This document shows positions 1 to 8,794 of a stretch of 64,000 nucleotides of DNA, piece by piece. Location of the stretch: positions 62,001 to 126,000 of the forward strand of contig NZ_JADWYQ010000007.1 in the NCBI RefSeq assembly GCF_022414575.1, in the 5' to 3' direction. The translations under genes and the position numbers were made by a program. A model generated the notes under the pieces. The model was not told the origin of the DNA and did no database searches. It was given only the letters and a program-made list of their open reading frames with translations. Source of the DNA: Streptomyces sp. MUM 178J (GTDB lineage Bacteria > Actinomycetota > Actinomycetes > Streptomycetales > Streptomycetaceae). How positions within the stretch are numbered: position 1 is the stretch's first letter; the number at the start of each line of letters is the position of its first letter.

Positions 1-56
1 TGGTACGCCTGGATGACGTCGGGGGTCATCACCTCGCCGACCTTGGATGTCTTCAC
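1..56 (-). CDS. CBS-domain protein, N-terminal fragment (runs off left edge)
   Basis: Read on the minus strand from a GTG at 56, the first 18 codons give MKTSKVGEVMTPDVIQAY. This is the classic opening of actinobacterial CBS-pair proteins (VGDVMT.DV followed by the first CBS repeat). A GGAGAAGG ribosome-binding site lies just upstream of the GTG. Such proteins bind adenine nucleotides or regulate partner proteins and are frequent members of dormancy/redox clusters beside universal stress proteins, as here. Only the start is in the window, so domain number and length cannot be judged. It is divergent from the universal stress gene at 559. Confidence 0.7.
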   Translation of the reverse strand, partial: MKTSKVGEVMTPDVIQAY

Positions 57-558
57 GGCAGTTCCCTTCTCCGCTGGTGTCCGTGGAGGGTCACCGGTCT
101 CCGCCGGCGCCTGTGGAGGGCGATCGCCTTCCCCGCGTACGGCTGCTGCGGGTCGTCCCGCGTCCCCACAGGGCGAGGTGCCGGTGGCCGGCATCGGGAG
201 GCCGGAACTCTCGGGTGAGGGCGGCCGGTCCGCCCGCTGCCGTCCCGTTGGACTGTCCCGGGTGGCCGGTCCTCGATGCCTCTACAGCCTCCCGCGCACC
301 GGCTCGACGGGGCAGGGCCGACCAGCCCTGAGCCACGAGGCGAACTTTCCTCCTGCCGCCTGGACCCGGTCGGTGACGACGCCGCCACGGCGTGGGCCGC
401 AACGGTCGTCCGCCGGAGCGAGGACGGGTACGTCGCCGCCGCGAAGGAGCGCCGGTCGGCCCTGACCGCGGCGCCATCAGGCCCATGCACACGGGGGCGC
501 GGCCGGGGGAGTGTGACGGGTGAGAGCAATGGCGTAGGCACTGGATGTGGGAGGCACG
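57..558. promoter_or_regulatory. Divergent intergenic region with a DosR/DevR-like dyad
   Basis: About 500 bp separate the divergent CBS-domain and universal stress genes. No convincing ORF is seen. At 313-330 lies the dyad CAGGGC-N6-GCCCTG with a CGACCA core. It resembles the GC-rich palindromes bound by DosR/DevR (OsdR)-type response regulators in front of universal stress and CBS genes. A second weaker dyad CGGTC-N6-GACCG lies at 453-468. Binding is an inference. Confidence 0.4.
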
Positions 559-1437
559 ATGAGCGGTGTGGTGGTAGTCGGTGTGGACGGGTCTGCGTCG
601 AGTCTCGCCGCGGTCGAGGCCGCGGCACGGGAGGCGCGGTTGCGCGGGGCGGGGCTGCGGGTGGTGCACGCGTTCATCTGGCCCGCGCTGCACGTGCCCC
701 TGGGCCCGTCACCTTCGGGCCCGCCCGAGGGCGGGCTCCGGAACCTGGCTGACCGTCTGGTGGCCGAGGCGGTCGATCGGGCGCGCGCCGCGGCACCGGA
801 GGTCGAGGTCAGCCGTGCCGTCGTGACCGGCGAGCCACTGACGGTCCTGGAGGCGCAGTCGCGTGCGGCTGAGCTGGTGGTGGTCGGGTCCCGCGGCATG
901 GGCGGGTTCGTCGGGCTGCTGGTTGGGTCGACGGCCGTCCATCTGGCGGCACACGGCCGGTGTCCGGTGCTGGTCGTACGGGAGCAGCCGAGTGCGGAAG
1001 GCCCGGTCGTGCTGGGCGTCGACGGCTCGGCGGCGGGTGGGCCAGCGGTGGACTTCGCCTTCGCCGAGGCCGAGCTGCGGAAGGCGCCGCTGGTGGCGCT
1101 GCACGCCTGGACCACCTGGAACGCGCCGATGCCCGCGCCGCAGGACCCGTCGATGCCCTACGCGAACCCGCCGGGCGCCCTCGCCGGAGAGGAGGAGCGC
1201 CTGCTGTCCGAGGCGCTCGCCGGACGCCAGGAGCGGTACCCGGGTGTGGTGGTGGAGCACCGGGCGGTGCACGGCGGGACGCGGGAGGAGCTGATCGAGG
1301 CGAGCAGGTCCGCCCAGCTGGTGGTGGTCGGGTCCCGCGGCCGGGGCGGCTTCACCGGGCTGCTGCTCGGCTCGGTCAGTCAGGCCCTGCTGCACCACGC
1401 CCACTGCCCCGTCACCGTCGTCCGCGGCAAGGAGTGA
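559..1437 (+). CDS. Universal stress protein, two tandem USP domains
   Basis: A 292-residue protein of two UspA domains (about 1-143 and 150-292). Each opens with the VVVGVDGS/VVLGVDGS strand and ends with a complete ATP-binding loop of type G-x2-G-x9-G-S/T (VVGSRGMGGF near 110 and VVGSRGRGGF near 256), so both halves look ATP-binding. The ATG at 559 is preferred to an in-frame GTG at 547 because GGGAGG sits four bases upstream. Double-domain USPs act in hypoxia, stationary-phase and redox survival. The stop abuts the ATPase gene downstream, so the two are probably cotranscribed. Confidence 0.9.
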   Translation: MSGVVVVGVDGSASSLAAVEAAAREARLRGAGLRVVHAFIWPALHVPLGPSPSGPPEGGLRNLADRLVAEAVDRARAAAPEVEVSRAVVTGEPLTVLEAQSRAAELVVVGSRGMGGFVGLLVGSTAVHLAAHGRCPVLVVREQPSAEGPVVLGVDGSAAGGPAVDFAFAEAELRKAPLVALHAWTTWNAPMPAPQDPSMPYANPPGALAGEEERLLSEALAGRQERYPGVVVEHRAVHGGTREELIEASRSAQLVVVGSRGRGGFTGLLLGSVSQALLHHAHCPVTVVRGKE

Positions 1438-1439
1438 CC

Positions 1440-4268
1440 TTGCCTGAGCAACAGTCCACGGCAGGGAATGACACCCTGCCCGAGCAGACCACGGCCGCAA
1501 ACCACGCCCTGCCGGTACCGGCACCCCTGCAGCCGGACGCCTGCCGGCGCGACGCCGCCGAAGTGGCGGACTTACTGGCCGTGCTCCCGGCCGCGGGCCT
1601 GACCACGGCGGACGCCGAGCAGCGGGCCGCCGTCTGGGGCGCCAACGCACTGGCCGAACCGGTGCGCCGACCGCAGTGGCTGCGCCTGCTGGACCAGTTC
1701 CGCAGCTGGCTGATCGGCATCCTGCTCGCCGCAGCCGTCGTCGCCGGAATCATCGGCCAGATCAAGGACGCCCTCATCATCACGGTCGTCCTGCTCATCA
1801 ACGCCACCATCGGCTACCTGCAGGAACGCCGCGCCGAGCGCAGCCTGGAGGCCCTGCGCCAGATGCTGGTCCCCACCGCACGCGTGCGTCGCGACGGCCA
1901 GGTGAAGGAGATCCCGGCCGGCACCCTGGTGCCCGGCGACGTCGTCCTGCTGGAAGCCGGCGACCGTGTCCCGGCCGACGGGCGCCTGGTGGTCGCCGAG
2001 TCGGTCGAGGCGGGCGAGGCCGCGCTGACCGGTGAGTCCCAGCCCGTCGCCAAGACGACCGCACCCACCGAGGCCGACGGCGCCGAGCCCGTACCCGTTG
2101 CCGAGCGCGCAGGCATGCTCTTCATGAACACCGCGTTGACCCGCGGCCGCGCCGAGATGATCGTCACGGCCACGGGCATGCGCACCGAGGTCGGCGCGAT
2201 CGCCGAGGCGTTGCGCACCGGCGCGGAACCGCCAAGCCCGCTCCAGGTCCAGCTGGACAGCCTGGGCCGACGCCTGGCCCTGGTCAGCGGCATCGCCGTG
2301 GCCGCCTACGCGCTCGTGGCCCTCCTGCGCGGTGAGGAGATCGCCGACCTCGCGCTGCGCTCGGTGGCCCTGGCCGTCGCAGCGATTCCCGAGGGTCTGC
2401 CGGCCGTTCTCGCGCTCACCCTGGCCCTGGGCGTCCACCGCATGGCCCGCCGCGGCGCCATCGTCAAACGCCTGGCCTCCGTCGAGGCACTCGGCTCGTC
2501 GACCGTGGTGTGCAGCGACAAGACCGGCACCCTGACCCTGAACGAGATGACCACCCGAGCCCTGTGGGCCGCCGGGCGCGCCTGTGAGGTGACCGGAGAG
2601 GGATACGACACCGAGGGCGCCGTCCGGCCTGTGGACGAGCGGCATGGCCGGGACCCGCACGATGAGGCCCTGCACGACGAGGCCAAGCGCGATGTGACCC
2701 CGCATTACGCGCCCCCGCCTGCCCTGTGCGAAGCGGTGCTGCCGTTCGCGCTGTGCAACGACGCCCGCGTCACCCCGGACGGCGTCATAGGAGACCCCAC
2801 CGAGGCCGCCTTGGCCGTACTCGCCGCCAAGGCCGGTGTCGACGCCGGACTCCGCGACCGCATGCCGCGTACCGGTGAGATCCCCTTCGACCCGGCCGCC
2901 AAGTACATGGCCACCTTCCACGCCGACGCGGAGGACGGCCGCGTCCGTGTCCACGTCAAGGGAGCCGTCGACGTCCTGCTGGAGCGCTGCACCCACGTCC
3001 TGACCGAACAGCGCCGCGTCCCCCTCGACGCCGAGCGCCGCCGTGAGGTCACCGACGTCGCCCGGCGGATGGGCGGTCAGGGCCTGCGGGTTCTCGGGGC
3101 AGCCACCGGCACCACGGACCGGTCGGACCCCCGGGAGGTGACGGGACTGACCCTGACCGCGATCGCGGGGATAGCCGACCCTCCGCGTCCTCAGGCCGGC
3201 GACGCCGTCGCCCTGGCGCAGGCCGCCGGCGTCACCGTCAAGATGATCACCGGGGATCATGCCGACACCGCCGCCGCCATCGCCCGCGAAGTCGGCATCA
3301 CCGGTGACGTCGTCTCAGGCGCAGAACTGGTCCGGATGAGCGAGCAGGAACTCGCGGACCGCATCGAGGACGTCGGTGTCTTCGCCCGCGTCGCCCCCGA
3401 ACACAAGGTGACCGTCGTCCGCGCGCTCTCCGAGAAGGGCCACATCGTGGCCATGACCGGAGACGGCGTCAACGACGCCGCCGCCCTGCGCGCCGCCCAC
3501 ATCGGCGTCGCGATGGGCATTACCGGCACCGACGTGGCCAAAGAGGCCGCCGACATGGTCCTGACGGACGACGACTTCTCCACCATCGTCCGCGCGGTCC
3601 GCGAGGGCCGTTCCGTCTACGACAACATCGTCACGTTCGTCCGCTTCCAGCTGTCCACCAACATCGGCGCCATCCTCACCCTGCTCGCCACCGTGCTGGC
3701 CGGACTGCCCGCGCCCATGTCCGCGATCCAGCTGCTGTGGGTCAACATCATCATGGACGGACCGCCCGCCATGGCTCTGGGCATCGACCCGCCGCAGGAC
3801 AAGGTGATGCGGCGTCCGCCCCGCCCGCCCGGCGAGCGCATCCTGAACGCCCGCCGCCTGGCCGCCATCGCCCGCACCGGCGCGGTCATGGCCGCAGGCA
3901 CCCTGGCAGTCTTCGCCGGCGCCCGGCACCTCACCGACACCGAGACCGCCGCCACCATGGCCTTCACCACGTTCGTCCTCTTCCAACTGTGCAACGCCCT
4001 GGCCGCACGCGGCGAGGACGGCCCCGTCCTCGGCCGCCACCAGCTGCACAACCGCGCCTTGTGGATCTGCCTGGCCACCGTCCTGGCCCTCCAGGTCATC
4101 GCGGTACAAGTGCCCATGGCCCAGGGAGTCTTCGACACCGTGCCGCTCAGCCCCGCCCAGTGGGCGATCTGCCTCGCCACGGCCTCCACCGTGCTGCTGA
4201 CCGAGCACGCCTGGCGCTCCGGCCGGGCACGGCCCGGCCGCCCGGTGGACGCGACCCGCGGGCGCTGA
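1440..4268 (+). CDS. P2-type (Ca2+-like) cation-transporting P-type ATPase
   Basis: A 942-residue P-type ATPase with all core motifs: TGES (about 197), IPEGLPA in the ion-binding helix (about 316), phosphorylated Asp in DKTGTLT (D360), TGDGVND (about 672) and a C-terminal membrane block with WVNIIMDGPPAMALG (about 767). The PEGLPA motif points to the SERCA/PMCA-like branch; the ion is inferred. The reading frame stays open back into the stress gene, but the best start is TTG 1440, which has AAGGAG five bases upstream, overlapping the previous stop. Codon 45 (1572-1574) is TTA, a rare codon in Streptomyces that makes translation depend on the bldA tRNA. Confidence 0.88.
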   Translation: MPEQQSTAGNDTLPEQTTAANHALPVPAPLQPDACRRDAAEVADLLAVLPAAGLTTADAEQRAAVWGANALAEPVRRPQWLRLLDQFRSWLIGILLAAAVVAGIIGQIKDALIITVVLLINATIGYLQERRAERSLEALRQMLVPTARVRRDGQVKEIPAGTLVPGDVVLLEAGDRVPADGRLVVAESVEAGEAALTGESQPVAKTTAPTEADGAEPVPVAERAGMLFMNTALTRGRAEMIVTATGMRTEVGAIAEALRTGAEPPSPLQVQLDSLGRRLALVSGIAVAAYALVALLRGEEIADLALRSVALAVAAIPEGLPAVLALTLALGVHRMARRGAIVKRLASVEALGSSTVVCSDKTGTLTLNEMTTRALWAAGRACEVTGEGYDTEGAVRPVDERHGRDPHDEALHDEAKRDVTPHYAPPPALCEAVLPFALCNDARVTPDGVIGDPTEAALAVLAAKAGVDAGLRDRMPRTGEIPFDPAAKYMATFHADAEDGRVRVHVKGAVDVLLERCTHVLTEQRRVPLDAERRREVTDVARRMGGQGLRVLGAATGTTDRSDPREVTGLTLTAIAGIADPPRPQAGDAVALAQAAGVTVKMITGDHADTAAAIAREVGITGDVVSGAELVRMSEQELADRIEDVGVFARVAPEHKVTVVRALSEKGHIVAMTGDGVNDAAALRAAHIGVAMGITGTDVAKEAADMVLTDDDFSTIVRAVREGRSVYDNIVTFVRFQLSTNIGAILTLLATVLAGLPAPMSAIQLLWVNIIMDGPPAMALGIDPPQDKVMRRPPRPPGERILNARRLAAIARTGAVMAAGTLAVFAGARHLTDTETAATMAFTTFVLFQLCNALAARGEDGPVLGRHQLHNRALWICLATVLALQVIAVQVPMAQGVFDTVPLSPAQWAICLATASTVLLTEHAWRSGRARPGRPVDATRGR

Positions 4269-4591
4269 CGGCCGGGCTCGGAGAACACCTCTGCGAGCAA
4301 CTGCCGACAACCGGCAGCCTCAGGGGGGGAGCCCGCGCCAAGGTCCTGGTCCGGACACCGGCAGGTGAACCGGCGCCAGGACCTGGCTTTGTGCCGTGGC
4401 CGTTGCCGTCGCGGGGCGGGACGAACAGGGGCCGGGCATGCGGCCGTTCTCCGAGGCCGCCACGGGCCGGCCCTTCTTTCGCCGCCCTGACCGCCGACCC
4501 GTGGGCCGTGCCGGCAGTCGGCCTGAGGCGCGCCCCGCCGGAACCGGTGCAGGGCGGCATCCTGTCCTTCCGGTGCCGGGAGGGAGAAGGA
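4269..4591. other. Intergenic stretch without a gene
   Basis: Apart from the hairpin at 4341-4384 no coding potential was accepted here. Open frames that cross it continue out of the ATPase gene in other frames. Confidence 0.4.
4341..4384 (+). terminator. Possible terminator hairpin after the P-type ATPase
   Basis: Inverted repeat AGGTCCTGG (4341-4349) and CCAGGACCT (4376-4384), with a smaller CCGG-rich dyad inside the loop. It lies about 70 bp after the ATPase stop. No U-tract, as is usual in Streptomyces. Confidence 0.35.
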
Positions 4592-4850
4592 GTGGCGGAG
4601 CAGAGACCCAGGCGAAGGGATTCGCCCGCTATGTGACCGAGGCGGCCACCAAGATCGGGTTGGTCCTCAACTCCTGGCTGGAGACGACAGAGCCAAGCTC
4701 GCCGAAGAGGCGAAGATGCCGGAGGCCGACATAGCCAAGATCATCGCGGGGCGGTACGAGGTGCCGATCGACCTCCTCGGGCCGATGGCGAAGGCCCTGG
4801 GGGTGGAGCAGATGGAACTGCTCAGGGCGGCCGGGGTGTTGGAAGGCTGA
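4592..4850 (+). pseudogene. Decayed XRE-type helix-turn-helix regulator
   Basis: A GTG at 4592 follows a strong GGAGAAGGA site and begins VAEQ. The matching protein then changes frame twice: one frame gives GFARYVTEAATKIG, the next gives KLAEEAKMPEADIAKIIAG followed by a Cro/CI-type second half ending LLRAAGVLEG at 4850. Together these resemble the small Streptomyces DNA-binding proteins of type FARYVTEAA...LAEEAGMS...I..G. No single frame can encode it, so it is a pseudogene with at least two frameshifts. It lies in the decayed part of the stress island. Confidence 0.6.
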
Positions 4851-5112
4851 GCGGATCGGCGCAACGCTGTCCCCGCAGGTCGCCGCCCATCGGCTCGGCA
4901 TCAAGTCTCCGCAGAACGTGAACGCCTTCGAAGTCCTTGTCGAGGTACTGGTGGAGGCCGAGAAGCGACGCCGTTCACCTGGCGCCCCGCCGCCGTGCGG
5001 TTCTCCCTGTACGCCGACCACGACCGGAGGTTCGCCGTCGGTGGTCCCCAGGCCTGGGTACGGCTGGTGTCATCTCACGTGCAGTCGGCAGTCGGCAGTC
5101 GGCAGTCGGCAG
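4851..5112. other. Intergenic stretch, probable gene remnants and a 7-bp tandem repeat
   Basis: No intact gene. Short frames (for example RFSLYADHDRRFAVGGPQ from about 4995) look like remnants but are not assignable. At 5081-5108 the heptamer GCAGTCG is repeated four times exactly, followed by GCAG. Confidence 0.45.
5081..5108. repeat. Tandem heptamer GCAGTCG x4
   Basis: Four perfect head-to-tail copies of GCAGTCG directly before the ppdK terminator hairpin. Likely a slippage product; no function is apparent. Confidence 0.85.
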
Positions 5113-5161
5113 CCCGAAGGGCCGGAGCCGGTTCTTTCGCCTCCGGCTTCGGCCCTTCGGG
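5113..5161 (-). terminator. Strong hairpin terminator of ppdK
   Basis: Perfect outer arms CCCGAAGGGCC (5113-5123) and GGCCCTTCGGG (5151-5161) extended inward by a CCGGAGCC/GGCTTCGG-type pairing. It starts six bases beyond the ppdK stop on the minus strand. Confidence 0.75.
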
Positions 5162-5166
5162 GTGTG

Positions 5167-7887
5167 TCAGCGGCTGTCGCTGGTCTGCGTCCCGGGAAGC
5201 GCGGCGCGTCCGGCCTCCAGGCGGGCGACCGGGACGCGGAACGGTGAGCAGGAGACGTAGTCCAGTCCCGCGCCGTGGAAGAAGTGCACGGAGTCCGGGT
5301 CTCCGCCGTGCTCGCCGCAGACCCCGATCTTCAGCCCGGGCCGGGCCGCGCGGCCCTCCGCGACCGCGATCTCCACCAGGCGGCCGACACCATCCCGGTC
5401 GACGGTCTCGAACGGGGACACCTTGAAGATGCCCTTGTCGAGGTAGGCGGAGAAGAACGCCGCCTCCACGTCGTCGCGGGAGAAGCCCCAGGTGGTCTGG
5501 GTCAGGTCGTTCGTGCCGAAGGAGAAGAACTCCGCCTCCTCGGCGATCCGGCCCGCGGTCAGAGCCGCCCTCGGCAGCTCGATCATCGTGCCGACGGGGC
5601 ACTCGACGGGGACGCCGGTGGCCCTGCTGACCTCGGCCATCACCTGTTCCACCTCCTCGCGTACGAGCCGCAGTTCCTCGACCGTGTCGATCAGTGGAAC
5701 CATGATCTCCGCACGCGGATCACCGCCCGCCCGCTTGCGCTCGACGACCGCCTCGGCGATCGCCCGCACCTGCATGGCGACCAGTCCCGGCGCCACCAGC
5801 CCCAGGCGTACGCCGCGCAGGCCGAGCATCGGGTTCTCCTCGTGCATCCGGTTCACGGCTCGAAGCAGCTCGGCGTCGTGCGCGCTCGGCGGGGTGCCGT
5901 GTGCCTCGGCCACAGCGACGCGGACGGCGAGTTCGGTGCGGTCCGGCAGGAACTCGTGCAACGGCGGGTCCAGGAGCCGGATGGTGACCGGCAGGCCGTC
6001 CATCGCCTCCAGGATGCCGACGAAGTCCTGCCGTTGCAGCGGCAGCAGTGCGTCCAGCGTCCGCTCGCGTTCGGCGTCGTCGCGGGCCAGGATCATCGCC
6101 TCGACCAGCTGCCGCCGGTCGCCGAGGAACATGTGCTCGGTCCGGCACAGTCCGATGCCCTCGGCTCCGAACCTGCGGGCACGGGCGGCGTCCTCGGGGG
6201 TGTCCGCGTTGGCCCGCACACCCAACCGCCGTACACCATCGGCATGTCGCAAGGCGCGGGCGACGGCGTCGACCACCCCGGCCGAGCCCTCACCCGTATC
6301 GGCGCTCCTCTCGGCACCCGTCTCGAGACCTGCCTCGAAGTACCGCATCACCGCCGAGTCCACCAGCGGGACCGCGCCCGGGTAGACGGCGCCCTCGGAA
6401 CCGTCGACGGAGATGACCGTGCCCTCCTCGACGGTGCTGCCGCCCGCACTGAAGCGCCGGCCCTGCGGGTCGACGGAGATCTCCTCTGCGCCGCACACAC
6501 AGACCTTGCCCATGCCGCGGGCGACCACGGCGGCGTGGCTGGTCTTGCCGCCGCGGCTGGTCAGCACGGCCTGGGCCGCGATCATGCCGGGCAGGTCGTC
6601 GGGGGTGGTCTCCTGCCGTACGAGGACGACCTTCTCCCCGGCCGCGGCGCGCCGTACCGCTTCGGCGGAGTCGAAGACCGCAGCGCCGGCCGCGGCGCCC
6701 GGCGAGGCTGGAATCCCGTGTGCGAGGGCGTCCCCGACGGCGGAGGTGTCGAAGCGGGGGAACATCAGGCGGGCGAGGCCGTCGCCGCTGAGGCGTGCCA
6801 GAGCCTCGTCGGGGGTGATGAGTTCCTCGTCCGTCAGCGCGGCGGCGATGGCGAAAGCGGCCTCGGCGGTGCGCTTGCCGACCCGGGTCTGCAGCATCCA
6901 CAGTCGGCCGCGCTCGATGGTGAACTCGATGTCGCACAGGTCCCGGTAGTGGGTCTCCAACGTTCGCATGTGGTCGCGGAGCCGGGCGAACGCCTCGGGG
7001 TTCAGGCGGCCCAGTTCGTCCAGGGCGGCGGTGTTCCGGATGCCCGCGACGACATCCTCTCCCTGCGCGTTGGACAGGTAGTCGCCGTACAGGCCGGGGC
7101 GCCCTGTGGCCGGGTCCCGGGTGAAGGCGACCCCGCTGCCGGAGTCGGTGCCGAGGTTGCCGTAGACCATGGTCTGGACGTTGACGGCGGTGCCCAGGTC
7201 GTCGGGGATGTGTTCGCGGCGGCGGTAGAGGCGGGCGCGCTCGCCGTTCCAGGACTCGAAGACGGCCAGAACGGCGCGGCGCAGTTGCTCGGCGGGGGAC
7301 TGCGGGAAGTACTCGCCCGTCTCCTGGCGGATCAGTTCCTTGTACGCCTCGACGAGCTCGGCCAGATCGACCGCGTCCAGGCCCAGGTCGTCGGCCGCGC
7401 CGCGGGTTTCCCTGAGGCGGGCCATCACGGTCTCGAACAGCGCGCTGTCGACGCCCATGACGGTGCCGCCGAACATCTGCACAAGGCGGCGGTAGGAGTC
7501 CCAGGCGAAGCGTTCGTTCCCGGAGGACTTCGCCAACCCCAGCACGGACTCGTCGTTCAGGCCGATGTCCAGGATCGTCTCCATCATGCCGGGCATCGAG
7601 AAGCGGGCCCCGGAGCGGACCGACAACAGCAGAGGGTCGTCCGGCTGCCCCAGCCGCCTGCCGGCGGCCTTCTCCAGGGCGGTCAGGTGCTCGGAGATCT
7701 CGCGGACCAGGCCGTCCGGTTCGGAGCCGTTGGAGAGGAAGGCCCGGCAGGCTTCGGTGGTGACGGTGAACCCGGGCGGCACCGGCAGACCCATCCGGGT
7801 CATCTCGGCCAGGTTGGTGCCCTTGCCGCCGAGCAGGTCGGCCATGTCACGGCCGCCCGCGGTGAAGTCGTACACGTAACAGGCCAT
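5167..7887 (-). CDS. ppdK: Pyruvate, phosphate dikinase
   Basis: A PPDK of about 906 residues, the usual length. The N-terminal nucleotide-binding domain begins YVYDFTAGGRDMADLLGGKG. The phosphohistidine domain carries the catalytic motif GGKTSHAAVVARGMGKVCVCG (His near 451), and the C-terminal PEP/pyruvate barrel ends with FSFGTNDLTQTTWGFSRDD and the CGEHGGDP Cys loop. It interconverts pyruvate + ATP + Pi with PEP + AMP + PPi. In dormancy clusters it is thought to serve PPi-linked energy metabolism under low oxygen. ATG 7887 (MACYVYDF) is chosen because AAAGGG lies nine bases upstream; an ATG six codons earlier (7905) is also possible. The truncated dehydrogenase lies upstream on the same strand. 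Confidence 0.95.
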   Translation of the reverse strand: MACYVYDFTAGGRDMADLLGGKGTNLAEMTRMGLPVPPGFTVTTEACRAFLSNGSEPDGLVREISEHLTALEKAAGRRLGQPDDPLLLSVRSGARFSMPGMMETILDIGLNDESVLGLAKSSGNERFAWDSYRRLVQMFGGTVMGVDSALFETVMARLRETRGAADDLGLDAVDLAELVEAYKELIRQETGEYFPQSPAEQLRRAVLAVFESWNGERARLYRRREHIPDDLGTAVNVQTMVYGNLGTDSGSGVAFTRDPATGRPGLYGDYLSNAQGEDVVAGIRNTAALDELGRLNPEAFARLRDHMRTLETHYRDLCDIEFTIERGRLWMLQTRVGKRTAEAAFAIAAALTDEELITPDEALARLSGDGLARLMFPRFDTSAVGDALAHGIPASPGAAAGAAVFDSAEAVRRAAAGEKVVLVRQETTPDDLPGMIAAQAVLTSRGGKTSHAAVVARGMGKVCVCGAEEISVDPQGRRFSAGGSTVEEGTVISVDGSEGAVYPGAVPLVDSAVMRYFEAGLETGAERSADTGEGSAGVVDAVARALRHADGVRRLGVRANADTPEDAARARRFGAEGIGLCRTEHMFLGDRRQLVEAMILARDDAERERTLDALLPLQRQDFVGILEAMDGLPVTIRLLDPPLHEFLPDRTELAVRVAVAEAHGTPPSAHDAELLRAVNRMHEENPMLGLRGVRLGLVAPGLVAMQVRAIAEAVVERKRAGGDPRAEIMVPLIDTVEELRLVREEVEQVMAEVSRATGVPVECPVGTMIELPRAALTAGRIAEEAEFFSFGTNDLTQTTWGFSRDDVEAAFFSAYLDKGIFKVSPFETVDRDGVGRLVEIAVAEGRAARPGLKIGVCGEHGGDPDSVHFFHGAGLDYVSCSPFRVPVARLEAGRAALPGTQTSDSR

Positions 7888-7999
7888 GACGGTGTGCCCT
7901 TTCATACAGCTTTCCCGGGAAGGGTTGTGGGGCTCGGTCGTGTCCGCCGGGCGTCGTGGCCGGTCGGCGGACGACGCGCGGCGGACAGGTTCGGTCGGG

Positions 8000-8566
8000 T
8001 CACATCTCGAAGACGATGCGAGCCTTGATGCGACCGTCGAGGACGTCGGCGATGGAGTCGTTGACGGTGTCCAGCGGGCGGGTCTCGTAGATCACCTTGG
8101 TGCGTCCGGCTGCGTGCAGCTGGAACACCTCCGCGAGGTCCTGGCGGGTGCCGACGATCGAGCCGATGACGGAGGTGCCGTTCAGGACGGTGTCGAAGAT
8201 CGGCACCTGGATGGCTCCGCCGGCGGGCAGGGCGACCGTGACCAGCCTGCCGCCGCGCCGCAGACCGCCGTAGACGGAGGCGAACGCCTGGTCGTTGACG
8301 GCCAGCGCGATGGCGGCGTGTGCACCGCCGTGCTGCTTCAGCACCTCGGCCGGGTCCTCCTTGCGGGCGTCGATGAGGATGTCGGCCCCCAGCTCGCGGG
8401 CGAGGGCGAGCTTGTCGTCGGTGACGTCGATCGCGGCCACCGTGGCCCCGGCGATCTTCGCGTACTGCACGGCCAGGTGACCGAGGCCGCCGACGCCGGA
8501 GATCGCCACCAGCTGCGTCGGGCGGACGTCTGCGACCTTGAGTGCCTTGTACGTGGTGACGCCCAC
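8000..8566 (-). pseudogene. Zn-dependent alcohol dehydrogenase, C-terminal half only
   Basis: The frame begins GVTTYKALKVADVRPTQ and runs through the Rossmann motif GVGGLGHLAVQYAKIAG to the normal end IADVLDGRIKARIVFEM. This matches the NAD-binding half of AdhP-like medium-chain dehydrogenases. The N-terminal half with catalytic zinc ligands (CGVCHTD, GHE) and the structural four-Cys lobe is absent. Upstream on the same strand the sequence switches abruptly into a universal stress protein N-terminus. A deletion has apparently joined a usp 5' end to an adh 3' end. An enzyme lacking its catalytic domain should be inactive. Confidence 0.75.
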
Positions 8567-8687
8567 AACGGGCCGTGTCCGTGCAGCGGCGGCAGGCTCG
8601 ACGCGTGCACGGCGCGCAGTGCGGCCCAGTCGTCGGCGGCCAGGTTCTCGGGCCAGCCGTCCAGCCCGACGGTGATGGGCGAATCAT
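8567..8687 (-). pseudogene. Universal stress protein, N-terminal remnant fused to adh remnant
   Basis: A GGAGG site precedes ATG 8687. Its frame is wrong, but one base over the sequence reads SPITVGLDGWPENLAADDWA, the typical start of a USP (ITVGVDGSPES.AA.WA). A single missing C near 8680 would explain the shift. After about 35 codons the similarity stops at the junction with the alcohol dehydrogenase remnant. Usp and adh genes are neighbours in Streptomyces dormancy clusters, which fits a deletion between adjacent genes. Confidence 0.6.
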
Positions 8688-8778
8688 GGGATGTAGCCTC
8701 CGGAGTCGGGACCAGCAGGCCGCGGACGACTGCTCCGGCCCTCCTTCCGAGCCTCACGACCGGGTGGCCGCCGTTCCA

Positions 8779-8794
8779 GGGGCCGATGGTCCCG
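8779..8794. promoter_or_regulatory. DosR/DevR-like dyad upstream of the usp remnant
   Basis: GGGGCCGATGGTCCCG is an imperfect palindrome (GGGnCC-GAT-GGnCCC), placed where a response-regulator site for the minus-strand usp would be expected. Similarity to the 313-330 site supports a shared regulator. Inference only. Confidence 0.35.

Noticed and set aside
960..1439. Upstream extension of the P-type ATPase frame
   Set aside because: The frame stays open for 160 codons inside the universal stress gene, but residues are unlike the family and a proper TTG start with AAGGAG exists at 1440.
1572..3260. 562-codon open frame on the minus strand
   Set aside because: Lies antisense to the P-type ATPase with low-complexity Gly/Asp/Val-rich translation and no ribosome-binding site; typical mirror frame of GC-rich DNA.
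5081..5108. CRISPR array
   Set aside because: The repeat is a simple 7-bp tandem tract without spacers; no other spaced repeats or cas genes were seen in the window.
5275..8028. 917-codon open frame on the plus strand
   Set aside because: Entirely antisense to ppdK; no recognisable domain, Gly/Gln/His-rich composition.
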